64,000 bases of DNA from Rhyzopertha dominica (Eukaryota > Arthropoda > Insecta > Coleoptera > Bostrichidae): NCBI GenBank assembly GCA_025024175.1, contig QCXZ01000053.1, forward strand, positions 2,418,001 through 2,482,000, in the 5' to 3' direction. Shown piece by piece: positions 35,207 to 46,429 of this stretch; position 1 is the first letter of the stretch, and the number at the start of each line of letters is the position of its first letter. The position numbers and the translations under genes were made by a program. The notes beneath the pieces are model-generated. The model was not told the origin of the DNA. It worked only from the letters and a program-made list of their open reading frames with translations, and did not search any database.

Positions 35207-36205
35207 ATCTACAAAGTGGCATGTTGGTGGTTAGTATACGTACAATATATCGGTATGTCAACAAAAAATCGCGGAAATATGGTTACAATTGCGCTTTAGG
35301 TTGTTTTCAGCGGTACATTTACATAAATTATGAAATTAATTCTGATTTTAATGTAAAACAACATAATAACGCGGTTCATATTTCATTGCATGTCGTGCTT
35401 TGTTCTACACGTAAGCCCAAAGCATTTCATTGGAATTGGATAAATTTTTCTTGATTATTTTTGTGAGTTCTTTCTTTGTTTTATCCTCCCATCATTTCCA
35501 CAAGTAGTTTGCCTTGATTGATACCGAATCTTTTAATAAGATTTAACTGCGGAAAAATTTTTTGCTTGAGCAAACATACACTTAATACACAAGCGCCAAT
35601 AAAAACATCAGGTCGTACATTATTGCCTATATAGCTAACCAGAATCAAAACTTTACATGTAGTTTATAAATCATGCATCAGGAATTAATTTTAACACATT
35701 TTTTTTGTTAGTAGAAGTAACTATTATTTCTAGAAACATCAGTACTACCCAAAAGTAAAGTAAGGATCATCTCAACTTTGTAATTTGTAGGTTTCAAGTA
35801 ATCATGACGCAAACTTCAACAGCAAGTTTTTTCTCCTTTCTACTTTTTATGCCTACTTTATGCTCTTCTTCTTCTTACTCTTCTTTAGCATTTCATTAGC
35901 AGTTCTTCCACTTGCCCAAACACAATTTATCGTGATTTTTTGTCTCTAATACAACTCGTCGATTAGTACCCCGTTCTAGGTAGGTACCCTTATTTACAGT
36001 GACTGTATAAGGTGTACCTTCCGATAGATGACTTCTAGATGTATAAAAAGCTGCCTAAAGAGATCATTTTCTTTTATTTAAATTTATCTTCTAGTAATCT
36101 CTAACCGGTTAGAACGTTTTTGTCACTTAATATTGCGTTCAGCATCGCAAAAATCTAAAATCTTAAAAAATTGGCAATGTAATCTAAAATAATGTCTCTT
36201 TTCAG
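35207..36205. other. No gene recognised; ends in a splice acceptor
   Basis: Plus-strand 99-codon open frame to 35454 without motifs. The stretch ends TCTCTTTTCAG (AG 36204-36205), a good acceptor for the first small exon. Confidence 0.45.
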
Positions 36206-36294
36206 GTGTATAGTGACTTCTAGTGCGCGTACCAGTGAAAATCCAGTGCCAGATGTGGATCAAGAGCAACAGCAACCATTTTTAGCCAGACACT
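36206..36294 (+). CDS. Unrecognised gene, small exon 1 of 5
   Basis: Flanked by TTTTCAG and CACT|GTATGT. Only one frame is open through its 89 nt: CIVTSSARTSENPVPDVDQ, then EQQQPFLARH, leaving one base for the next codon. No family is recognised. The five exons from here to 36917 keep one frame through four introns, all with consensus borders, which is the main argument for a real gene. Confidence 0.45.
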
Positions 36295-36354
36295 GTATGT
36301 ACTTCAGATTGTATAATTTTTCCCCGAAAATAATAAATTTTTGTCTTGTTTCAG

Positions 36355-36387
36355 GCAAGGGAAGCAGTTATTGCAGTGCCTGGCTGG
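36355..36387 (+). CDS. Unrecognised gene, small exon 2 of 5 (33 nt)
   Basis: Acceptor TTGTTTCAG, donor CTGG|GTGAGT. In the frame set by exon 1 it reads CKGSSYCSAWL and leaves one base. Confidence 0.42.
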
Positions 36388-36579
36388 GTGAGTCGTTGAA
36401 AATGAATTGTTGTTGTGATTTTTTCTTATTTGTATGTTTTGGGCGAGATATTGCGTTCTGGGTGGGTGGGACGCGCGGAGGTATGGTATGAGACTGTGCT
36501 ATTGTGTGGTGGTATTTTTCCTAAACAGGTTGGTAATAGGTAGCAACTTTTCAATATTTAAATTTGTATTTTTCTTTAG

Positions 36580-36596
36580 ATCGTCAAAAACTAGTG
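36580..36596 (+). CDS. Unrecognised gene, microexon 3 of 5 (17 nt)
   Basis: Acceptor TTTTCTTTAG, donor AGTG|GTAAGT. With the base carried from exon 2 it reads DRQKLV and ends in phase 0. A 17-nt exon is unusual but both splice sites are strong. Confidence 0.38.
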
Positions 36597-36681
36597 GTAA
36601 GTTTACAATTCTTCAATAGAATATATATAGAATACTAAATATAATGATCCACTTCTAACAATATATCATTTTTTTTTTCAG

Positions 36682-36708
36682 GCCACTTCTGGGATGGAAG
36701 AATTTTTG
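36682..36708 (+). CDS. Unrecognised gene, microexon 4 of 5 (27 nt)
   Basis: A ten-T pyrimidine tract and CAG precede it; the donor is TTTG|GTAAGA. It encodes exactly nine codons, ATSGMEEFL, so it could be skipped without shifting the frame. Confidence 0.42.
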
Positions 36709-36860
36709 GTAAGATTGATCTTCAAAAAGAACCAAATAATATTGATCGCCTGTATCAAATTAATAAATACTTTTTACATATAGGTACTTGTGTTTTAATA
36801 TTTATATTTTCATTATTATTCTTTACTTTATGTATTGCATTTGTGAGGTTCTGTTCGCAG

Positions 36861-36934
36861 GCATCTGCATCTGTTGTAGCAGAAGAANCAGGCTACTTGG
36901 GTGGAACAGCAGTATGATTCCTGTGGAATTACAG
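36861..36934 (+). CDS. Unrecognised gene, small exon 5 of 5
   Basis: Acceptor CTGTTCGCAG. In frame it reads ASASVVAEE, one codon with an ambiguous base (36888), GYLGGTAV and a TGA stop at 36915-36917. A further donor-like ACAG|GTACTT at 36934 suggests either an intron in the 3' UTR or a different use of this exon in which another frame (open to the donor) is read. Confidence 0.4.
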
Positions 36935-37558
36935 GTACTTATATGTTTCAATTATTTTTAACTTTCTATTCTCATAAATTCCTTAGATCGTGTATTATCC
37001 CTATTTTTTTACCGCCAATCTTGCGCAATTATTTAAGAAATTTTACTCTTTGGGTTTAAAACTGTACTCGCTAAATATAATTGATTAATAGTTTTACTAC
37101 TTAATTCGTTCATATTTTTTAATCTTATTCTATAAATAATCCATCTTTTTTAGCTTTGATGTTACTAAACATGGATCTTGGATATCCACTACGAATTTCT
37201 GCTTCTAATTTTGATACTTCAAAAAATTAGTTAAACATTTGAAAAATTAAAAACATTTTCTTGGAATTAAACGTTATTGCAGCGTATTTTATAACTTATT
37301 TAGATTTTCATTTTATTATCATTCCATACGTAATTAATATTTTCTTTTAAGCCAATACGTACTACCAGTTTATAAAGTCACAACAGTAGGTTGCGGTCTC
37401 CTCAAGTTTATAACTTTTCTATTTTACAGTTCTTCCAACACTTTATTGTTACTTGTCTAACTAAAATCGACTGATTTATAAAAGCATTGGGACTGTGGCT
37501 ATTAGTATTCATCATTCTCTTCTCCCAGCATTTCTCTGTCCTTGTTAGTATAACCAGC
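36935..37558. other. No recognisable feature
   Basis: AT-rich sequence; no poly(A) signal clearly tied to the upstream exons. Confidence 0.4.
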
Positions 37559-37800
37559 TTATGTTTTCGTAATCCACAAATTGACTTTTTTGTTATAAAT
37601 ACGCTCTGCTACTATACTGGACTTCCATCTACCGTGTCTCTTAATTGTAGTAAGATTGACGCTAGAGTTTGCCATTAAATTAGCAGGAGATTGCAGGAAG
37701 CAACGTGTAGGCAACATTAGAAATTCAACAACACTGACAGGCATCTTACTAAATGTATTGATTCCAAATGGAGTCGAGTGTTCGCTATACAAAACGCACT
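37559..37800 (-). mobile_element. Tyrosine recombinase C-terminal fragment (Crypton-like)
   Basis: The minus-strand frame reads PFGINTFSKMPVSVVEFLML, then ANLMANSSVNLTTIKRHGRW and KSSIVAERIYNKK. In intact relatives this is the block G.NT..K.P...A.FL.L, RTSAT.L.NSG..L..LKRHGGWKS..VAE.Y, containing the recombinase His and Trp/Arg region. The RTSAT-type Arg is lost (FLQSPAN). It resembles the Crypton-related tyrosine recombinases common in arthropod genomes. The nucleophile region is altered (ERIYN). Confidence 0.65.
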
Positions 37801-38194
37801 TTTTATACTTTTTTATACTTATGGTACAGAATCAGTAAAGTGAATGTTCGTTGCACACTAGTTTTTGTGTTCGTTATATGCACTTCTAGTGAAGTTCAGT
37901 GAAGTTCTTCTCCCAGTACACCAAATATAAAGCCAATCTTTTGCATGAGATGTGTTTTATCATGCACTTTTGCGTTAAATTTGTCGATTCGTTCTCTGGT
38001 CATTATTTTAGACTTTTTAGGTCTTTATCCTCCATGTTTCGCTTCAAAGAAGCAACAAGCTTGTCGTCTTCAGCATTTCTACTTCCAAATGTTGAACTTT
38101 TCTCAGTTTCTATACAAAATTCCCAGAAATGATGAGTAAAAAATGATGGGGTTTGATTCTACTCGATAAATTAATACCACAAGTTCCTATACCT
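37801..38194. other. No recognisable feature
   Basis: Open frames of 77 and 64 codons without motifs; no further recombinase sequence can be read to the right. Confidence 0.4.
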
Positions 38195-38330
38195 GGTTTG
38201 AAGGCTTCCGTGGTTGTTGTCGATGACATGTTGTTTTCCGGGCTGGTTCCCACGTTGTTTATTAGACCTTGACGTTTCGACACTCATGTCGGTGTCTTCC
38301 TCAGAAGTAGCTCTGAAACTGTTTCAGATT
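38195..38330 (-). mobile_element. Solo terminal repeat of a hammerhead-bearing retroelement
   Basis: It matches 57815-57945 in the same orientation (GGTTTGAAGGCTTC, then GTTGTTTT, then the ribozyme block). No RT coding sequence is recognisable on either side, so this is a solo terminal fragment, most likely of a PLE. Confidence 0.6.
38268..38307 (-). ncRNA. Minimal hammerhead ribozyme, apparently complete
   Basis: On the minus strand: CTT, CTGAGGA (38304-38298), an unpaired A, stem II GACAC/GTGTC, GAAA (38278-38275), CGTC, AAG. Stem I is CTT/AAG, stem III is the palindrome ACGT, and the cleavage triplet is the canonical GTC. All core bases match the hammerhead consensus. Confidence 0.78.
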
Positions 38331-39055
38331 TTCTTTGTATGTGCAGCATCTTTTTTCATAGAGTAATGTGACCGCAAAATTGACAATTTCAGTGTTTGGC
38401 TGTTCTTTAAAGTATTCTCACAACTTTGTAAAAACCTATTGAGGGATATAATTTCACTCTGTTGTCTTCTTCGCACAAAATAAAATTTCAGTATTATCAC
38501 ATATTTAAAAAGATAATATATGGTTAATCCACGATCGCCATATTAATAAGGTTTAACGCGTCTGTTTTCGGTGGATTAGAGCCCTTATAATAAACTAGTG
38601 GATTAAAATTTATAATTTTGTAGTACTTTATTTAGAATTATTATTAATATTTATCTCAAGAAAGATATTGTCATTTTGACCTGAGTTATTTAAATTGACC
38701 AGATAAGTAGTTTTTGAACTTCGCTCACATTTAGCAGGACCTTTATTTTTTCAGCATCTGTCATAAATTCTCAGCATTGTCACTAATATTTTGTGTGCAT
38801 TTTGCAAATAATAAAATATAAGAGATAATATATTGGGTTAACAGGACGACATACAAATGTGATGAAAAAATAATAAAATAAACAATCGCATGTTCTAAGA
38901 AAGGACTCTAAAACTTTCTAGTTTTAAGCTCAAAATCAAAACATTCTTGATCAAAATGAATATGTCAAACCTAACATTTTTTAAAATCAGATGTTTTCAG
39001 CTCATAATTGACCGATTCTGTCGTGGATAAAACGTTGAATTACATTCGGAAATTA
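38331..39055. other. No recognisable feature
   Basis: AT-rich sequence with scattered short frames only. Confidence 0.4.
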
Positions 39056-39480
39056 ACAGCCTTTAAGCCTCTCAAGGAAAATGTCATCATTTTCAGTAAA
39101 ACGCATATTTCCTCTTTCGGGCACAGACAAACAAAGCACCTTTTCGACTTTTATACCAACAAAACGTGCGCCAATCATCGATGGCACCCAATTCGAAGAA
39201 GTCCCCGTAGCATCCAACAAACTTTCTATAACGTTCCTGCCGAGGGATGCAGTTTCTGGCACAGTTGGTCTGGTAATTCAATAACCACCCCGCTTTGGAT
39301 TCCCTCTCAATGGCGCCTTATTGATTTAATAAAGAAATGATCGCACAGTGTTCTCCGCCGCCGTGTTTGATCAGCTATCCTCTGCCTGTGTCGAAGATTA
39401 AACACGACTGGATGTTTTTGTTAAAGCGTAGGCCTGGATGAGGAGTTCCGCCGTCAATAGGGGTCGCTCAGATTGGCAGT
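39056..39480. other. GC-rich island with overlapping open frames
   Basis: Four overlapping frames of 62-110 codons on both strands; the plus frame from 39081 (PLSGTDKQSTFSTFIPTKRA, then LSITFLPRDAVSGTVGL) looks protein-like and follows a CATTTTCAG acceptor-like string, but it has no family resemblance. It could be an exon or a conserved non-coding block. Confidence 0.3.
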
Positions 39481-40639
39481 GGCGTGCGTGCCTAGTTTGT
39501 TTGGGATGGAGGATGTTTGAACTTTAGATTTCTTCGTTTTGTTCGTTTTTTTTTATTATTTTTGTTATGATACCACCGACAGTAAGAATGAATTCTGGAG
39601 ATACTTTGGTATTTATACTTGATATACAAAGCTGTGCCTATTTTTGCACATTCTCTATTGCAGGTTAGCTACTTTATCTATCTGCGGGCATCTTCACTTT
39701 AAATTATCACGGCAACCTTACTTTACATCAAAGGAGAATCTTCAACTTCTTTCAAAAATTTTTAAACATCCTCTTTTTTAATATTCGGGAGTTCTTTGGA
39801 CTTTGTCTCGCTGGTAGGTTTTTTAAGTAATTAGATGATAAAATTTACTAATATCAGCACTTTGCTTCGTTGATATCGCAACCCATGGAATTAAATCGAA
39901 AATACGAAAATGCCAATATAACTTCTTCTTTTGCCTAATTCATTATTATGAGACTATAGTATTGTTGATATTAAGAACAAATTTGAACGGTTGCTATAAC
40001 ACTGTGAAGGTTTTCTTGATTTCAATATTTACTTATTTGTTTTTTTTTAACTAAGTAGATGCAGATAAATTTTTGTACATTACACGTGGTTAGAGCATAT
40101 CACAATAACTCGTATGACTGCAAATGAGCCCGTCAGTTATAAACTGCCAGGGGAGACAGTAGTAGCATACCGTATTAAGGTTTTTACAGAATTCTTGGTA
40201 GCACTTGAGTAGCTACAATCTTAATAACAATTACCGTTACATAACGTTCAACTTCAAAAAACCTAACAGCATAAGGCACAAGACATTGAAAGATATTAAG
40301 AAAATTCGATAGCTTCATGAAATAAAAAAAGAAATGTGATCCTTTTTGATTTCTTACTTTTTAGATATTCAACACTCACAAAAATCTAACCTTATGCCTT
40401 GCATAATTTTATATCAATAATTAATCCTGATACCAATCTGGTTCCATACATAACTTTTTTGCGTTCTTTTTTTAAATAAACTTGATCGTTGTAATACGAA
40501 CTTTCGGAAAGATGTTGTTCATTCGCAAACCTGGATTCAGTTCTTTGCTTTTGATACCTCTAATAACTGTTTTTCTTGTGTTTCTTAAAAAAGGTTATTT
40601 TTATACAAAAATCGTGAATTTTCTTCGTTTTTAGATGAA
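39481..40639. other. No recognisable feature
   Basis: AT-rich sequence with no coding similarity or terminal repeats found. Confidence 0.4.
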
Positions 40640-41000
40640 GCGTTCAAAATTTTTGTGGCGAATGGTAGCTCGCATTGGCCATCTTCATACAGTATGGCAC
40701 CTCAGAAATACTTTTCGAGAGAGTAAAGTGGGTCAAATCTGCTAAAACTTGATGTTCTTCATGATGTGACATCTGTCTGTGTGTATTGGTTTTCTGTAAA
40801 CATTTGGTATCCAAGAAAGATAAACTGCCATTGCTTTCTGATTACATAGTAAAGTCAGGATTTTGATGTTCAAATGATTTAGAAATCTACCTAACTCTTC
40901 AATATCGTGGGGCCAAATAACAAAAGTATCATCTACATACCTACACCAACATTTTGGCTTAAGCTGAAAATGCCGTAAACAAATTGGCTACTATGATTTT
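40640..41000 (-). mobile_element. Penelope-like RT fragment with YVDD
   Basis: The minus strand reads RYVDDTFVIWPHDIEELGRF (40960-40900), then LNHLN, and in shifted frames YRKPIHTDRC near 40780. It is closely related to 54423-54840. The catalytic YVDD is intact, but the fragment is short and frameshifted. Confidence 0.75.
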
Positions 41001-41049
41001 AAATAGTGCTCAAATAATCTGACCATCGTGTCATTTATGTGACACGATA

Positions 41050-41760
41050 ACCTCATCCTATAGCGGATAAATTTTGAAGAGATAGCGATCAAGTTTTCAG
41101 TTTAAGACAAAATGTTAGTACAGGTAATGTAGATCATACTTCTGTTATTTGACTTCATGGTATAGAAGAGATAAGTCCGTTTCTTAATCATATGAACATT
41201 CAAAACCTTGACATAAAGTTTCCAATGGAATTTGAAAGCAATGCTAGTATACCTTTTTAGCTAGGATGTTATATCATCTTAAATCAGCGATAGTGAGAAA
41301 TAGTTGTAACAATAAGAATATTTGGTCAATTCTAAATAAAAGTTTTCGTCCAAATCAAGTAAATTCTCAGCTAGGAAAATTATATTAAAGTTGAGTCTGT
41401 CTTATGTAGGTCGAAGTAAAAGATATGCAACCGATCCATAAATCTTGAGTAGCTGAAGACTCCTATTTGAGCAAACATATGATTGACTTAGATAAAACAA
41501 AAATTTTATATAGAGAAAGATATCACAAATGCATAATAAAAGAAGCTACAGAAATTTCTAGGAATACTAATAAATTTAGGAGGCATTGTGGAAACTAAAG
41601 TCTTGGGTGACGTTTGGAAGGCCATTTTGTAGTTATCTTTTATCAAGTAGTTCGTGTATATCTAGTTGGTAGCTCCTTTTTCGTCTTTAAAGTTTAAATT
41701 TAATCAGTTTGGCACGTTGTTTCTATGACGCTTTGCTTCCTTGGTGGTTTGTTTATATAT
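41050..41760 (+). mobile_element. Penelope-like element fragment, opposite orientation
   Basis: It begins within the RT palm region: EEIAIKFSV, then FLNHMNIQNLDIKFPMEFES, then a linker matching 54480 (EYLVNSK), then LDKTKILYRERYHKCIIKEA with TEISRNTNKFR near 41480-41580. The tail 41640-41760 matches 13265-13370 in inverted orientation. Head-to-head with the fragment on its left, so two partial copies or one rearranged copy. Confidence 0.7.
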
Positions 41761-42029
41761 TTTAATATCTTGTACGAAGCCGTGTCTGACGATGTTTTGA
41801 GATTCTCTTCTTTGATGAAGTGTCCAAACGATCTATGCGCAGCTTCGACAACGTCAACTACTGCATTTTAAACATTTGTATGTAAAAAGTTTCTCTATAT
41901 TTATCACATGTTAGTTAAACATTCTTCCAGTTGTGACTCCTTTATGGCTTACTTTGTTGACACAGTATACTTTTTGGGGCCCTTCCTTGTCTGCAATTCG
42001 AACACTTTCATGCCAAAACAAGAGCGACA
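41761..42029. other. No recognisable feature
   Basis: A short spacer of AT-rich sequence. Confidence 0.4.
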
Positions 42030-42540
42030 AGAGAAATTAACGAAAATTTTCATCGCCCTTCAGCCCTTTTCATCTCTCCATCCACCACCACCGCCCCAAA
42101 TCACCCCAGTCACACATGTCTTCGCAACAGTCACAATCAAAGATGAATGCATCCCTTAATCCGTCGGTCGGCGTCCGGACACGTGACCCACTGGCGGCAG
42201 CCCCGATTGGCCAAATCTTAAAACAATCACGTTCTTCGCGCGGCCACATCAGCATCTCCTCCGGCGCGGTAACGATTTTTTGCTCGGCCGCCCCCAGGAG
42301 TCCGTCCGAGGCACGCGGCCGCTGTCCGAGCCCCGGGGTCCGGGGGTGAGTTGGGGCGCCCACCCTCATCCGCGATCAAACAGCGAAAGGGTCAAAGCCA
42401 GCCGGTCTAACATGACAGTTGGGATATTTTGGTAAATATTTGCAATATCTGGATGCCGGGGCAACTAAAGGGGGGGGGATGGCGGGGCGGAAGTAAATGA
42501 GGCTCTTTGCGGCTGGTTTTAGCGATTACAGGACTGTACT
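42030..42540. other. GC-rich island
   Basis: CpG-rich, with 77- and 99-codon frames on opposite strands and no motif; it contains GGCCGCTGTCCGAGCCCCGG. Possible regulatory island. Confidence 0.35.
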
Positions 42541-42661
42541 TGAAAATCTTTCGACCGTTACATTCAAATGTAAGGGATAAACAAACATAAAATGAAATAA
42601 CAAAGCTAATACTATTTATTTATTTATTATTAAGTATTATCTTTACGTTTTTTAAAATTAG

Positions 42662-43497
42662 ATTCTAGCAAGGGCGTCGCCAGCTCAAAAGCTAGAGGGG
42701 GGCACGAAAAAACACCGGCGGGGAGGGCGGATCTGCTTTTGTAATTGCACAATTAAAAACAAGATATCTCAAATAAACATAGATATATTTTATGCGGACA
42801 AACTTTACAACACCTCATAAAATTTCGGAGGTTTCGGAGATTGGAGGGATTGACTTAGCTAATACCTAATCTTTGTCTTCTAAGTCATTCGGAAAAGTTT
42901 ATGAAAAATATTTAAACAGGGGTTATATAAATACAATTAACAATTCGCTGCCAAAAGCTGCTGTATTTGTTATGGAATGCAAATTTTTATAATGAAGATA
43001 AAGTAATAACGTTTGAAATTCAAAAAGTCGTACGTTAAATAGGAACAAGATTACACAAATATGAGATGATATATTGGAGGTCGCAATAGTTTTAATCCGT
43101 AATATTGTTTTCTTTTTTCGAATTTTAATGCATGGAAGACTTTCATTTTTTAAAATTTTAAGTTCCTAAAACAAATACATATCGAAATATTTTTCCTACA
43201 TGGTTTCCATTCAATAATTTGTAATTCAACCGATGTTTGCTGACTTATATCTCTGAATAAGAAGGTTAGGTTATTTGGTGTCGAGTTGGCGAACGCCCCT
43301 GCGTTTAATGCTGTATTACGTAGTAATAAATTTAATAATATTTAATATATTAAATATACTAAATTAATATAAAAACTACACACAACATAAACCTTAGTTT
43401 GCCTCGTCATCTTCAATTTTCTTCTTTTGTCTGTCTTCCATTGGAGGGGGGGGCAGCTGCTCCTCCCTGCCCCCCTGAACTATTAACTCCGCCACCA
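42662..43497. mobile_element. Candidate DNA element with G-rich inverted ends
   Basis: The left end GGGCGTCGCCAGCTCAAAAG plus a G run is answered at the right by C-runs and AACTCCGCCAC. The ends resemble those of the candidate at 18530. No transposase can be read inside. Confidence 0.3.
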
Positions 43498-44199
43498 GTT
43501 GTTCCCTGTAAAAATTTCCTTTTTTTATCGCATGATGCACACAATTAGATCAACTATTTGCCGTGAATTTCGCAACTTTTTCTTTCATAGTTTGTACGGT
43601 GCTATCACTAAATTTTGATTAAGTATTTTGCCTCCTTACATGACTTAAATTCGTACCGAATCATTTTAATTTGATTTGATTAAATATACATTGATACGCC
43701 GGTATCCTTAAAACTGTATGTCCATGCTGTTTAGCCAAACCATTAATTCGGATAATTTTATCAAAACATTTTATCTTTAGAAGCTACTTTCCTCAAAATA
43801 TAAGTAATGTTTTAAAAAACATTTTTAATTTCTTTTTTATTTGAAGACGTATTTGGCATTTCTTCAATATGAGTAGAATGCTAATTATACGAAAATCTTC
43901 TACGTTGCTAGTTAATTTCCAGCTTCAGTCATAAAAGGAAGTGTTGTAGGCATTAGAGGCTATTTAGTACCTTTAACAGTGACATTACGACCAAAATCAC
44001 TCTTTTGCGATTGCCGCTCGGTTCCCACCGCCCCAAAAGCAAACGCTTTCTAGAAATGCGGCAAATTACAACTGACCTGTTATTATACCGCATAAAGTAG
44101 CCCAAACGGCTAACAAACACCGATAACAATTAAAACTAACGACGTTTTCAGACGCTTTCCACAGGTCGACTTTTTACCTACGTCATAATAAACTAGAGA
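43498..44199. other. No recognisable feature
   Basis: AT-rich sequence, becoming more GC-rich toward 44000. Confidence 0.4.
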
Positions 44200-44570
44200 A
44201 GTAATAATGCACCCCAATTTACGGCGATAACGCGTAAAAATTTAGGACACACGTTGCTGCAGCGGCGCTTTTTGTGTTTGGTCATCGTTTTGATGTATTA
44301 TTGGTCAATTACGTTGGCCGTGCGGCCGGGCGCCGGCGATAAAATTTTATTACCTTTTGTTTTGTCGGTTCAAATGTAAATTGGACGGTTCTCATTTCTA
44401 CCTGAAGTGGCACGCGGGTGGTAAATAAATGCCTACCGCCAGAAGATAGCGTAAATAGCGCTATACGTAAACAACAGAAATGTATGAAATTAAAGGGAAC
44501 TTTCATAAAAGATTGTGTAAACATATGTCGTGTGTTTTTTTCGAATTCTTATAATAATAATAATAATAGA
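44200..44570. other. GC-richer patch followed by a TAA microsatellite
   Basis: 44200-44420 is GC-richer (CGTGCGGCCGGGCGCCGGCG near 44320) without coding signs. 44550-44568 is a short (TAA)n run that could be an old retrotransposon tail. Confidence 0.35.
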
Positions 44571-44616
44571 ATTTTTGTCTTCTACACCATCTGTCGTTAT
44601 TTTCAGTAGCTTATCT

Positions 44617-44889
44617 CTACTCAAAGATCCACAAACACCAATAATTAAAATGACCTGAAAAGTTGCTCAGCATTAGATAAGTAAATAGATTTATATTAAT
44701 TAGAATTACTTCTTCTAGCAGAAATCTAATATCAGTTGCCTTTGGTACAAATCTCTCAATTTCCTCTTTCGTAAGAATTCTGGACTTTTTGGACGGTATC
44801 CAACGGACTTGCTTTTCAAATATAGTAACTAGTTTCAAAAATTTCCTGATACTTACATTTTCTTTAGCATTCAGTGTACATTTTAGCAC
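44617..44889 (-). mobile_element. Possible tyrosine recombinase N-terminal-core fragment
   Basis: Within the 90-codon minus-strand frame, RWIPSKKSRILTKEEIERFV and PKATDIRFLLEEVILI resemble the segment KKSKVLT.EEI..F...A.D...L..KV.L. at the start of the catalytic domain of Crypton-like tyrosine recombinases. The following GACR block with the catalytic Arg is not seen. Confidence 0.4.
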
Positions 44890-46429
44890 AGAATATACTG
44901 ACCATAATGTGGAAAGTTTAACTTTATTAATTTATATTCAAATACGCCAGTAATACCGCTTCGGACACTTTTTGAATTTTCTTTGAACTGCACCNCGCTT
45001 TAAATTCGGCGATCTGGTACTGTCTCGACGATTTTTTAGGGATTAATTATTGTGAAACAGCACTTTGCGCGCTTCCAAACTTCTAGAAATGCTGCTCTTC
45101 ATTTTCCGAGCTCCATTTCAATTAAACACTCTTTAGAATATGGATAATTACAATATATTATAATCTTGGAATTACTTTTTCTGGTAAACATTGTTTATTG
45201 TTTATTAGGTTGCCATCGTTATGACAGGTAACGCTATCGCATCTAAAATGTTTTGATTAAAACGGTAGTTTAAAGGATTTTAAATATGAATTAAATTATT
45301 ATATATAAAATTATCTCATTTTATTGTGGTTTTCGCAAAAACATTGTTTGCATCTCGAACGCGAAATGCTTTTGCGCTCTTTCATTCTTGAAAGTAAAAG
45401 TATCATTTCGTGTTTTAGATACAAAAATAACTATTCTATTAAGAAATTGCAACTTATTTTCTATACTTAAATGTTAAATCTACAATTTTCATATGTATTG
45501 CCACTGAATTCTACTGCCTAGTCTTCATTGGAATAATAATTATTAGATGTAAACTAGATTATAGTAGGTACGTATTTATCACTATCACGTGTCTGCATCA
45601 AAGTAACGTTATTTACAGTAACAGCATTAGCTTGTTTCGTTCTAAAACTCGACAATTAAGCGATACGTTTATTTAATGTAGAATCGCCCTATGTGACATT
45701 CGTGTTGACGTTCTACACGGTAAAGCAATGGATTCGTTAACTGCAGATAACGTGATTTGTGTTGGAGATAATTAGACACAATTGGCATCATGTCGTATTT
45801 GGAATTAACGATAATTATATTGACAAATGAAAGACCGTTAGATATATGCTTTGTTTCTGTTCAGTTGAACAGAGTAAATGCTACTTTGAATTACCCTCAC
45901 TGCTGCTACGCAATTGCTATTCGATTCTATCACTATCACATTTCAGATGGGGTATTTATATCTAATGTAAGAACCAATTAAAGAAGAGCCCATGCCACAT
46001 TTGTCACTTTCCCTAATGTTTCTGCAATCACAGTCAAAGTAAAAATCTCGAGTTAACAATGTACCCTCGACTTGCTACTAAAGCGAGATTGAATATTTTT
46101 GCGACGGTTGTTATATATGTTGTAGAGAGCAAAGGATCACTTTAAAGGTAGTTCAAAGCTCGTTTTAAATATGCATAGGGAAAAACCGATCGTTATCTTT
46201 CGAAAAATGTAATATTTAAGTTTGAACCGATAAAATTTTCAAAATGACACACAAACGTTGAATCGACTAACATTTCTAGAGTCCTGCGAGCCTTACGTAA
46301 CATTGTGTGCAATAACGAATTTTTTAATCAAGTACACGGTGCATTATGGGGCAATTTACTAATATATGTATACATTTTTCGTGTATTTTGATAGAAATGG
46401 GCACAAAATGGTTAAGAATTACTGAATCA
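44890..46429. other. No gene recognised
   Basis: 1.5 kb of AT-rich sequence; a 63-codon plus-strand frame at 45790 has no motif. Confidence 0.4.

Noticed and set aside
39081..39284. Exon-like frame after CATTTTCAG
   Set aside because: Protein-like, but four overlapping frames are open on both strands and there is no donor with consistent phase nor any known family.
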